Made by a program: the position numbers and the translations under genes
Shown here: positions 1 through 8,088 of the stretch, one piece after another
How the letters are laid out: every line of letters starts with the position of its first letter
Position numbering within the stretch: the first letter of the stretch is position 1
The notes under the pieces: model-generated
The model's input: only the letters and a program-made list of their open reading frames with translations
What the model was told of the DNA's origin: nothing
The model's database searches: none
NCBI GenBank assembly: GCA_049487715.1
Contig: CP150582.1
Location: 186,001-250,000, forward strand
DNA: 64,000 bases
Source: Pycnococcus provasolii
Taxonomy: Eukaryota; Chlorophyta; Pseudoscourfieldiophyceae; Pseudoscourfieldiales
Reading direction: 5' to 3'

Positions 1-193
1 CAATTGACACGTGTGCTGTTGTCTTGTCAACGATCTACGATTGTCACGCTCCGACGAAACTAGCCCAGAATAATCTATTCAGTATAAAGTTGTGAGGAGA
101 AAAAAGGCTAATTGTTCGTATAACAACACATAACCTTATGGATCACCAATATTTCCCAGACAAAAACAACACGCGTAACTTTCATCAAGAATT

Positions 194-1071
194 TCAGATG
201 AAGGGCACAGCGAACTTGTTCGTGGTCACGAGGTTGTGCCACGGGTCGGCGACGTGAGCAGCCAAGTTCGCGACGGGGCCAACCTTCGTCGAGCCGTACT
301 GGCAGTAGCAGCCGAGGCAGCCGAGCATGGCAAGGCGTCCGTTCATCACCTCCTTGACCTTAAGGGTCTCGAGGTCGGACCTCTTCGCATATCCGAGCGG
401 GTCGAAACGGCCACCTGGGTAGTTCGCGGAAAGGCCCTGCGTCTCGAAGTCCGCCTTGCGGTTTCCCTCAGCCCAGTGCATGGCGAGAATCTGAATCACA
501 AACAGAGTTCCCGTCGTCGTCCACGACCAGAAGTCCGTGTCCTGCGCAGCCTCCGCCCAGATCGGTCGGTCGATGGCGCCCATGCCCGTCAGCATCTCCG
601 GCACCGCCATGCCCGTCACGGCGAGCATCGCCCAGCGTCCGTGCTGCAGCTCCGACGACGCGTAGTATTCGAGCGCCTTGGGGTCCTTACCCAGGCCGAG
701 CGGATCGAACCCGAAGTCACCGGGGAGCGCTGTGTGTTGGAAGACGTTGTTGTTGTTGTTGTTGTTGTTGTTGTGTGTGTGTGTGAGAAAGAGGATGAAA
801 GAGGTGTGAGTGACGACCACAAAGAAAGAGCTAAGAGCATGAACAATAATAAGAGCACAGAATCAGATCCCAAAGCCAACGAAACCACAAACCACAAACC
901 CAAACCCAAACCAAACCAAAAGGAAAACGTACATCCGTCAAGGTGCGCCGGACGCGGGAAACCCGGTGCCCACGACGTGAACTTAGCACCACGCGTTCCC
1001 GCCATCTCCGCACGAACACAAACGCTACGACGAACGCTGCGGGTAGTAGTCTTCATGGCGTTGGACATCAT
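194..1071 (-). CDS. Chlorophyll a/b-binding light-harvesting protein, two exons
   Basis: Thylakoid antenna protein, probably Lhca-like (photosystem I). Exon 1 (933-1071) encodes 46 residues starting MMSNAMKTTTRSV, a basic Ser/Thr-rich plastid transit region. The intron is 730-932, with donor GTACGT and acceptor ending CACACAG on the minus strand. Exon 2 runs 729-194. Splicing joins HLDG to SLPGDFGFDPLGLG, which restores the canonical LHC entry motif. Helix 1 carries the chlorophyll-ligand signature around ELQHGRWAMLAVTG, and helix 3 carries KVKEVMNGRLAMLGCLG, preceded by YPGGRFDPLGYAK. The spliced product is about 224 residues, normal for the family. The intron holds a (GTT)n microsatellite. 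Lhca rather than Lhcb is inferred from the short loops and is not certain. Confidence 0.9.
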
Positions 1072-1366
1072 GGTTCTTCGACGAAAGAACTGTTCGTTGT
1101 TCTTGAGCCTCCGAGGACGGAGGTGGAGGGGCAGGAAGGACCCGAAGGAGCTCAGGGAGGAGGAACACTCCTAAACTAACAGATAAAAAACAGATTTCCT
1201 CGCTCGATAGGGCAGATTGATGGGGACTTTTTTTGATAAAAGATGACGATGAGATTTTCCCACCCACAGCACCCTTTGGACTTGGGCTCTCACTCCCAGC
1301 TGCCAGAGGTGGTCTTCCTCCGCCTTGTCGGTCCTGTCATATCCTACTAGTTTTAGTTTTGTAACC
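1072..1366. promoter_or_regulatory. Short divergent promoter between two LHC genes
   Basis: The start codons of the two antenna genes are only 295 bases apart in head-to-head orientation, so both promoters and 5' leaders must fit here. Sharing of control elements is an inference; I recognise no specific box. Confidence 0.5.
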
Positions 1367-2065
1367 ATGGCGCTCTGTACTTCACGCACGTCAGTCCTCT
1401 CCTCCTCTAAGCAGACGACACGTCGTTCATCTAGTATGAAAGTTCGTGCAGCTGCTGACCCGCCGTCCTGGCTCCCGGGTGACAAGAAGTACGGCGTGCC
1501 GAAACCGCAGCTCGCGGGACTGCCTGGCAACTATGGATTTGACCCCTTCAACCTCTCGGAAGATCCGGAGACGCTCAAGCGATTCGTCGTCGCCGAGGTG
1601 CTGCACGCACGCTTCGCCATGCTCGGTGTGGCGGGTGCCGTCGCGCAGGAAATCGCCACGGGAGCGTCATGGGCGGAGGCGCCCAAGGCGTTCGCGGAAG
1701 GAAAGGGAATCTACCCAGCCGTCGTCACCGACCCGGGTGCCATTGCCGCAATCCAGGTTGTGCTCATGGCTTACATCGAACAGAAGCGCGCGGATGCGGA
1801 AGGTGAGGGCAACGTCTACCCCGGCGGTGCCTTCGACCCCCTGGGATACGCGAAGAAGGGGGGTGAGGAGCTGCGCACCCTGAAGGTGAAGGAGATTGCA
1901 AACGGACGAGTGGCCATGCTGGCGTTTCTCGGCATCCAGGCGCAGTACCAGGCTACGGGCAAGGGTGCTCTCGAGTGCCTCTCCAGCCACATCGCGTCGC
2001 CGTTCTCCGTCAACGCCGTCACCAACGGCGTGTCCGTCCCAGCCATGCCCGTCAGCTTCGTTTAA
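1367..2065 (+). CDS. Chlorophyll a/b-binding light-harvesting protein
   Basis: Second antenna protein, 232 residues, intronless. The ATG at 1367 sits in a good context (gtaaccATGG), and the N-terminus MALCTSRTSVLSSSK is a typical transit peptide. The LHC motifs are present: GLPGNYGFDPFNLSEDPE, then helix 1 with VVAEVLHARFAMLGVAG, then YPGGAFDPLGYAKKG and helix 3 with KVKEIANGRVAMLAFLG. The Glu/Arg pairs that bridge helices and bind chlorophyll are intact. It is clearly related to the LHC gene next door but well diverged from it, so this is an old pair rather than a recent duplicate. The exact Lhc subclass needs a tree. Confidence 0.93.
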   Translation: MALCTSRTSVLSSSKQTTRRSSSMKVRAAADPPSWLPGDKKYGVPKPQLAGLPGNYGFDPFNLSEDPETLKRFVVAEVLHARFAMLGVAGAVAQEIATGASWAEAPKAFAEGKGIYPAVVTDPGAIAAIQVVLMAYIEQKRADAEGEGNVYPGGAFDPLGYAKKGGEELRTLKVKEIANGRVAMLAFLGIQAQYQATGKGALECLSSHIASPFSVNAVTNGVSVPAMPVSFV

Positions 2066-2226
2066 GGAATGAACAATGACTTTCATTTGAGGGAACAGAG
2101 TTCTTGAAGGAGAAGGGAACGTGTTGATGATGCCAGCCAGTAACAACATCTTCTTTTCCTTTTCGTAGTATGGCTTTTTTAGTTACAGAAAATCATCAAA
2201 ATACATCCTCATCTCAGAAGCAAGAA

Positions 2227-5200
2227 TCAATCACCTCCACTCTGCTGCACCTTGCTCTGCTGCTGCTGCTGCTGCTGCTCTCTCTCCTCGAACTTTACCA
2301 CGCAACTGAACATCTTCCCAACCTCCTCGCCAAGCAGCCTTTGCGCCAGCCTCAGATTCTTCAACAGCGCAATCTTGAGCACGTCGCATTTCAACTTCGC
2401 ATCAAAGTTCGTGTGAACGCTGCGACCCATGCCCTCAATCACCACTAAATCAGCATGCTTCGCACACTCCGACAAGTCCACCGGAACGCGTCTCAGATCC
2501 AGGCAAGGACTTCCCGACCCATTGTCCACGACGTACAGAGGAGGAGGGTAGTCCGCAAGCCACTCACGTGCCATGGGAACACGCCCACCATTCTCGTCGC
2601 GCAGTCGCACACCCTTCTCGTAAGCATGCGAGAACACGTCGGCACACAGTCCAGCTCGAGGCAAGATGTCACGCCTAATCTCGTCCGCGGTGATGTCGTT
2701 GATCGCGGGAAGGCGGTTCGCACAGAGAACAACCTCCACGCCAATGCCCAGCAAGGCTCGGCAGAATGGCAGGACGCCCAAGACGACGTCCGCCCCGGCG
2801 TTGTCCGCGAATATAATCGCGCGGCGCCACGGGGCTGGACGACCTCCGCCCGTGCGCATCCAAGCACGCTGGCGGTGCCAAGCTCGCACGAATGCGGCAG
2901 AGTCGTCCACGGCGTAAGGCTTGCTCAAGTTCTTCTGAGAAGCCTTGTAGATGTCCAAGATGCTCCCATCCTCGTACAGCTGCACGCATGCTTTCGCACC
3001 CCAGTCGAACACGTTGCCCGCCAGCAAGCCCTCCAACAAAAGGTGAGGCAGCATTTCCTCGCTGCGACTTCGCGCCTCCTCGAGCTCATTCAGCAAGCCA
3101 GGGAGCACGGTCATCGCCGCGTCATTCTCCCTCGCCTTGGCAACCTGGTAAGCGTCCGTGAAGTCAAACTCTCGAAGGCACTCCTCGCGAAGTTCCAAGA
3201 TCGCGCTGAGACTTGGCCGGCCGTAGCAGCATGGATCCGCACGAACCATCTCGAGGTGTGCGGAAAATGCCGTGCCGAACGCCTCGCTGCGCCGTCTCGC
3301 CTCCGCCGTCTCACCTGCGGATGCGCACGCGCGCTTCGCCAAGCTCGATACGCCGTCGTTGATCGCGTCGATCCAGTAATTCCACTCGTCGCGATCGTTC
3401 GACAGGTCAAACGTGTCTGGCGTGTAGTCGAGTCCGCCATTCGTCAGGAGCGGAAACTGCCGAACGTGCGGCGAGACGTGAAGCACACCCACATTTAACG
3501 GCGTGAGCCCGATGGACTTCGCCCTTGGAGAATACGAAGTGGACGACCCAGACTCTTTTTGAAGCACTCTTCTGGCTAAGTCGTCGACGGAGCGCCTCTG
3601 TACAGCTCTGTCGTCAGCCTCCTCCTCCTCCTCCTCCTCCTCCTCCTCCTCCTCTTCCTCTTCTCCTCCTCTTCCTCCTCCTCCGTCGACGCCGGCGGAT
3701 GGATGGAATCACCCAACAGCGATGGCAGGTTGTCCATGCTTCCTCGCACCTCGCCATCCGCGGCATTCGCATCCACGGCAGCACGACCAACGCGAACAAA
3801 CTTTTCCACCCAGCTCACCTTCTCGCTAACGTCGCCAAATGCCGGGCCAGCGACGGCATTGCCAAACAGAGGCGCGCCGACGGGAAATCGCTCGATGATT
3901 CCCGACTTCTCAGATGTCGTGTCATGCGGTCCGTCGCCTAACGTCTCGTTCTCAAATGCCTCGTTGTCGGTGCTAGGATCCAGGAACGCGCCGAGCGCAC
4001 CAAGGAATCCCTCGTGACGAAGAAACATCGCAAACATCTCACCCTTGCTGAAGTAGTTCAGCGCGTACGAGATGGTCTCCATCGTGTACGCGTGACCACG
4101 TATGAAGAACCCGCCGAAGAAGACGCGCTTTAGGCCGTAACGGCACGCGGTGAGGTGCGCAATCTGCCCGATGTTGTACGAAACCATGCGGCAGAGAGCC
4201 AGCGCGATATCCTCCTTGCGGTAATCCGCCAGCGTCTTGCCCTTGTTTGTTGCCGCCTTGCCAAAGCTACTCGCGATCGTGTCGGCGCGCAGTCCCATCG
4301 CAGCGTAGTCGTGGCCGCCGTAGATATCTCCGACAAGCAGGTCCACCGCCTCGTTGTTGCCGTCCATCGACAACGCGAGCATCTCGTCGAAGTTCTCCAC
4401 GCCCGTCAGGAGCTTGCAAAGTCCCCAGAACGTGCCCCCGCCAAGCATGGTTCCCGACACGCGCTCGTACTGCCCTGGTCCCTCCACCTTGATGACGGAA
4501 ACACCGCTGCCAATATTCACGAGGAGGTACGGGTAGAGAGACGCGGCGTCGGGAAATTGCACAAAGTGTCGACTTCCCAGCTCATACTTGCGCGGCATCT
4601 TGCCACCAGAGTTGGGACTCCGTGGTCGAGCGACGGAGTTCTCTGACTTGTAGATGTACGCCTCGTCTCGCACGGAGCGAAGCAGGAAGTTGGCTCCAGC
4701 CACCAAGCACGCAATCTCGTCCTCACGTTTCAGCGCCACGCCGAGCTCGCGAAATCTCTGCGCAAATTTGTAGCTCCCTCCTCCCGTCGCACGCGACACG
4801 ACGAGCTGGCCGCCTTCGCTAACCTTCCCAGCTCCTGGAACCATGCTTTTAGACTGCATAAAGTCCAGAGCGTCGTCGACGCGGCTCGTCTCCCACTTGC
4901 AGAAGTGCAGGCGTCCCCCCGCCTCGAGCCTGTGACGAGCCGAGTACACGCGCCTGCCTTGACTGTTCGCTTCCTCATCTCCTGTGGAGAAGTACACGAG
5001 CTTGATGAGGGACCCGCCGATGTCGACGGCGAAGCGTGGTCCAGGCGAAAGGTCGTTCGCGCCGTTCGTCTTCTGGTTCGGAAGCACGATTGCACACGAA
5101 GCACCCGCTTCCGCTTCTGATATCCCTGACATCCCACCGCTGATAGACGCAACCACATCCTCGTCGACGAACGCGTCGGAGAGGTCCAAAGACGACCGAG

Positions 5201-5408
5201 ACTTCTTCATCCCAAGCCCAGAGCCGAGACCCGCACCACGAGGAGAATCCTTCGAGCCATCACCCAGAGAACCAGAGTCACCACCGTATCGCGACCCATA
5301 TGCGGGTGGAGCGATGTCGACGACGACGCCGTAGCCGTCCGCCGACATGGGTACACCACACACAGGCTGTGATGACAGAGACGACGAAGACGCGTCACCA
5401 GGCATCAC
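2227..5408 (-). CDS. Bifunctional pantothenate kinase (type II) / DUF89 phosphatase, PANK2-type
   Basis: Coenzyme A synthesis and control. The first frame (5408-3576) encodes a disordered N-terminus and a type II PanK domain, with FAVDIGGSLIKLVYFS (nucleotide binding), RATGGGSYKFA, NIGSGVSVIKVEG, GGGTFWGLCKLLTG and ASSFGKA. The second frame (about 3610-2227) encodes a DUF89/ARMT1-like phosphatase domain, with the metal-site motif FADNAGADVVLGV and the later DLVVIEGMGR. This order is that of plant PANK2 and animal PANK4. The two frames meet at a (GGA)n tract near 3620-3680 and differ by one base. A single indel there would give one protein of about 1,060 residues; a short intron is possible, but no good splice pair is visible. 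The residue after GGGSYKF, where active animal PanKs have the catalytic Glu as I recall, is Ala. Confidence 0.85.
3618..3682. repeat. (CTC/GAG)n trinucleotide tract inside the PANK2-type gene
   Basis: A nearly pure CTC repeat on the plus strand lies at the linker between kinase and phosphatase domains. The reading frame changes across it, encoding Glu/Lys then Arg in one frame and poly-Glu in the other. Confidence 0.85.
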
Positions 5409-5486
5409 GAAGGAGCGGAGCTGCGGAGGATGCGGAGGATGCGGAGGGAGACGAAGCAGATACGCGCGGAATGCGAACGGGGCGAA

Positions 5487-6104
5487 ATGGCGGATAGACC
5501 CGACGACGCACTTTTTCCGGCTCAGTTTTTAGCTTGGGGATACCCCGTTGCCTTTTTTCCGTTTTTTGGGACCGTTCGGGATCCCGCTCGGGACTACCGT
5601 AGGTCCTTGGTACGAATCTTGATACCAATGGGCAATGGCATCTTCGTGACGAGCTGTGCGTCGACGGCTTCCCGATGATGAGGAGAGGAGAGGGGGAGCA
5701 ATTACGCGCGCGACGCCTTCGGAGGCCGGCAGCGCCAGCCGAGTGAGCAACATTTCAGCCAGACCGACCAGTCTCCCCCCGCAGAGCGGGACGCTGCGCT
5801 CGAAGAAGTAGACGTTTGCGCGGCGCAGCGGAAAGTGGCTCGTGCTCAGCATCGCGGCACGACGTACGAGGAGGAGATTGAGGAGGAGTGGGAACTCGAG
5901 GCCTGCCGTTGCCCGAAGACGACGGATGGCCTCAACGTCCTCGCCGTGCGGTCGGTGCTTTTGCCGAATGCGAAGTACCTCTTCCGGGCGCCTGATGAGA
6001 CCGACACGTCCATGTACGAGCGCGCGGGAGAAGTGCTCGCGTCTCTACCTGAGCGAATCGCGGAAGAAGTGTTCGAAATCGCGATTTTGAGCCTCCCTTG
6101 CTAG
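5487..6104 (+). CDS. Possible small protein gene, structure unresolved
   Basis: I do not recognise this gene. A GC3-rich open frame runs from about 5680 to the TAG at 6104, containing NVLAVRSVLLPNAKYLF and ERAGEVLASLPERI. It has no ATG near its beginning. A possible first exon begins at the ATG at 5487 (MADRPDDALFPAQFLAWG) in another frame. A good acceptor-like site (ACATTTCAG) lies near 5753, but I could not fix a donor. An opposite-strand frame (5852-5529) also has coding-like base use. The 3' end abuts the retroelement insertion at 6113, so the gene may have been truncated by it. Confidence 0.25.
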
Positions 6105-6112
6105 TTGCTACG

Positions 6113-6408
6113 TGAAAGGCGCCACGGAAGAACCAAGAAGAAACTAAAGAAGAAAAGAAGAATAACAAAGGAAAAGAAGTGTCGGGGAGGGTGTCAAAGG
6201 GGGCGAACCACCGCGCCCACCGGATACTCCCCGAGGAATAGGCATATGAAGGGGAAGAGAACCTGAGCCTTCATTGCCTTATCACTTTGGGCATCAAACG
6301 CGTCAAGGAAGAGTACCTTGGCGTTATCACTTGCCAAGTATCTTCAGGTCCCCATTGAAACCATAAACATAAACCATAAACCCCTAACTGGCGGTATTAT
6401 TCCCGTCA
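6113..6408 (-). repeat. 3' LTR of the copia-type element
   Basis: This 296-base copy lies downstream in the element's orientation. It is bounded by TG/CA and by the left copy of the CTACG target duplication, and preceded on the minus strand by the purine tract. By eye it matches the other LTR at every base. Confidence 0.93.
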
Positions 6409-7065
6409 CTCCCCCTTGGCGTTCGTAGTTGTAGACATGCGCGCGCCACCATCAAGCATACCGCCATTCAGCAAAATTTCTCTCCATAGCATGAAGTCAT
6501 GCTTCCCAAGTTGTTTGGTGAGAGCGTCTGCAAGTTGATCACGAGTTCCAACAAGAGTCAGAGATAGCACGCGATCACGCTCGCGCTCTCGCAGCACACG
6601 GAGGCGAACATCGAGGAATTTCGTCCTTGCACCATAAAGCCTATCCCGCACGATGATAACAGCTGAGCTATTGTCTTCATGGACGAGAGCAGATTCTTGC
6701 TCAGTGTCTCCTTCTTCACCAACGTGGACAGGAGTAGGCACCTCGCATAGCAATCGTTCCGTGGGTTCTGCAGTGTTGCTCGCTAGAGGCGGGAGCTGTA
6801 CCGTTCGTTCACTCGAAACCACTGAGGAAGTCGAAGGTGAAGCTGCACCTGCAAGACGGGAACGTGCCGTTTGAACTCGGCGTTCAGCGGCCGTTATGAG
6901 CAGTGCATACGGTACCTCTGTGGCAACGTCGGCGTACTTTGTACGTAGTTCTTGAAGGTTCGCTTCCTCCGCGTCAAGGAGTACCTCTCGCGCGGTGAAG
7001 CGAGTTGCTTCGTCCTCTCCTTCGGCTAGGCGTTCGAGGTGTGCACGTACAGTCGCGTCGAGCAT
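6406..7065 (-). CDS. Gag-like / RNase H remnant polyprotein of the LTR element
   Basis: One frame of 219 residues from the ATG at 7065; an open extension reaches 7185. The first part (MLDATVRAHLERLAEGE and following) is helical and charged like the start of a copia Gag. The second part carries the end of copia RNase H: HEDNSSAVIIV, then RTKFLDVRLRVLRERE, then GTRDQLADALTKQLGK, which matches the family's RTKHIDIR...DQLADxLTK pattern. The stop codon falls in the first bases of the LTR. An internal deletion has joined the two ends of an ancestral polyprotein in frame. No catalytic activity is expected. Confidence 0.8.
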   Translation of the reverse strand: MLDATVRAHLERLAEGEDEATRFTAREVLLDAEEANLQELRTKYADVATEVPYALLITAAERRVQTARSRLAGAASPSTSSVVSSERTVQLPPLASNTAEPTERLLCEVPTPVHVGEEGDTEQESALVHEDNSSAVIIVRDRLYGARTKFLDVRLRVLRERERDRVLSLTLVGTRDQLADALTKQLGKHDFMLWREILLNGGMLDGGARMSTTTNAKGE

Positions 7066-7219
7066 ATTTCCGGTTGCGCCACGGTCAGTTTGCGTGTCCG
7101 TGTGGTCGTGTTGAAGTCTCCTTGGGTACCTAGTGACTATATCTTTCACACGATACAGACGGAGTACCCAAGCAAAAGTTCGCAATGAGGCTCAAGTTAA
7201 TGGCAAGAAAGAGTTTCTA

Positions 7220-7237
7220 CTAACCCTAACCCTAACT
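7220..7237. repeat. Telomere-like CCCTAA repeat inside the element
   Basis: Three CTAACC units sit about 35 bases upstream of the element's open frame, between it and the 5' LTR. They resemble the clusters found in host promoters elsewhere in the window. Confidence 0.7.
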
Positions 7238-7328
7238 AGTATTTTGAAACCTTAACGGTATAAGTTGATAGCTATGCTTATATTCTTTGTTCCTACCGTG
7301 CTCCTTGTTTCCTAGTGACCCGGTTCCA

Positions 7329-7624
7329 TGAAAGGCGCCACGGAAGAACCAAGAAGAAACTAAAGAAGAAAAGAAGAATAACAAAGGAAAAGAAGTGTCG
7401 GGGAGGGTGTCAAAGGGGGCGAACCACCGCGCCCACCGGATACTCCCCGAGGAATAGGCATATGAAGGGGAAGAGAACCTGAGCCTTCATTGCCTTATCA
7501 CTTTGGGCATCAAACGCGTCAAGGAAGAGTACCTTGGCGTTATCACTTGCCAAGTATCTTCAGGTCCCCATTGAAACCATAAACATAAACCATAAACCCC
7601 TAACTGGCGGTATTATTCCCGTCA
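7329..7624 (-). repeat. 5' LTR of the copia-type element
   Basis: This 296-base copy is upstream in the element's orientation and should carry its promoter. It is bounded by the candidate primer-binding site on the inside and by the right copy of CTACG on the outside. Confidence 0.93.
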
Positions 7625-7625
7625 C

Positions 7626-7754
7626 TACGCGCCTCACCTACAACCGATCGAAGAGTTCTTCGGGTGCTTGAAAGCGCATCTAGCACGCAACAAGTATGAC
7701 CTCCTCAAGTATGACATCGCGTGTACGGCACCGATACTGTGGATGGTTGGTTGA
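7626..7754 (+). pseudogene. C-terminal fragment of a DDE (Tc1/mariner/IS630-like) transposase
   Basis: The sequence just right of the retroelement translates as YAPHLQPIEEFFGCLKAHLA and on to a stop at 7752. This is the family's YSPxLNPIE(E)xFxxLK block, which contains the third acidic catalytic residue (the Glu of PIE). No in-frame transposase continues upstream of the insertion, where a stop lies at 6088. Only this tail survives, and the retroelement landed in or beside it. Confidence 0.55.
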
Positions 7755-8088
7755 AGCAGAGAATATCTTGAACACGCAGCCGCGAAGGGCCGATTAAAGG
7801 GTTTTTAGGTTTTATTGGTTGGATAAAAGGGGTTTGAATTAAAGGGTTGGGACAAACCGAACCCAACTAGCTGTACGACGGGGCTGAACCAACACGAGGC
7901 TGAGCGTTCTTCTGGGCGTTCCGCACATGGCACCGTACCTCTACATCGGGATGAAGAAAAAAAGCCACGGAGATCAAGGAACAAAAATACATAGCTATTG
8001 AAAAAAGTACATAGCTACTACTAGCTATGTACTTAAGTCTTGAGCGAAACAACCCGCCTTTGTTTACAAAAAGAAAAAGAAAACCACC
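7755..8088. other. Intergenic region with a 12-bp hairpin
   Basis: No gene is seen. A perfect inverted repeat, AAGTACATAGCT (8005-8016) and AGCTATGTACTT (8023-8034) with a 6-base loop, lies about 55 bases beyond the stop of the minus-strand gene at 8089. It therefore falls in that gene's probable 3' UTR. A partial extra copy, TACATAGCTA, precedes it. Confidence 0.6.

Larger units (their letters stand above)
6113..7624 (-). mobile_element. Internally deleted Ty1/copia-type LTR retrotransposon with intact ends
   Basis: Two directly repeated 296-base LTRs (6113-6408 and 7329-7624) read as identical and end in TG...CA. The insertion is flanked by the 5-base target duplication CTACG (6108-6112 and 7625-7629). 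The element reads on the minus strand. Next to the right LTR the strand reads TGGAACCGGGTCAC, a primer-binding-site candidate starting with TGG. Next to the left LTR it reads AAGGGGGAG, a polypurine tract. The interior is only 920 bases and holds one frame joining a gag-like start to the last part of RNase H. Integrase, protease and reverse transcriptase are absent, so it must move in trans if at all. LTR identity implies a recent insertion. Confidence 0.93.

Noticed and set aside
236-1174. Plus-strand frame of 312 codons over the first LHC gene
   Set aside because: It is antisense to a spliced gene with clear LHC motifs and contains the intron microsatellite as poly-Val.
5680-6104. Left-hand half of the transposase interrupted by the retroelement
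   Set aside because: The last residues (ILSLPC) would fit before YAPHLQ, but seven extra bases and a stop intervene, and no other DDE motif with the right spacing is present upstream.
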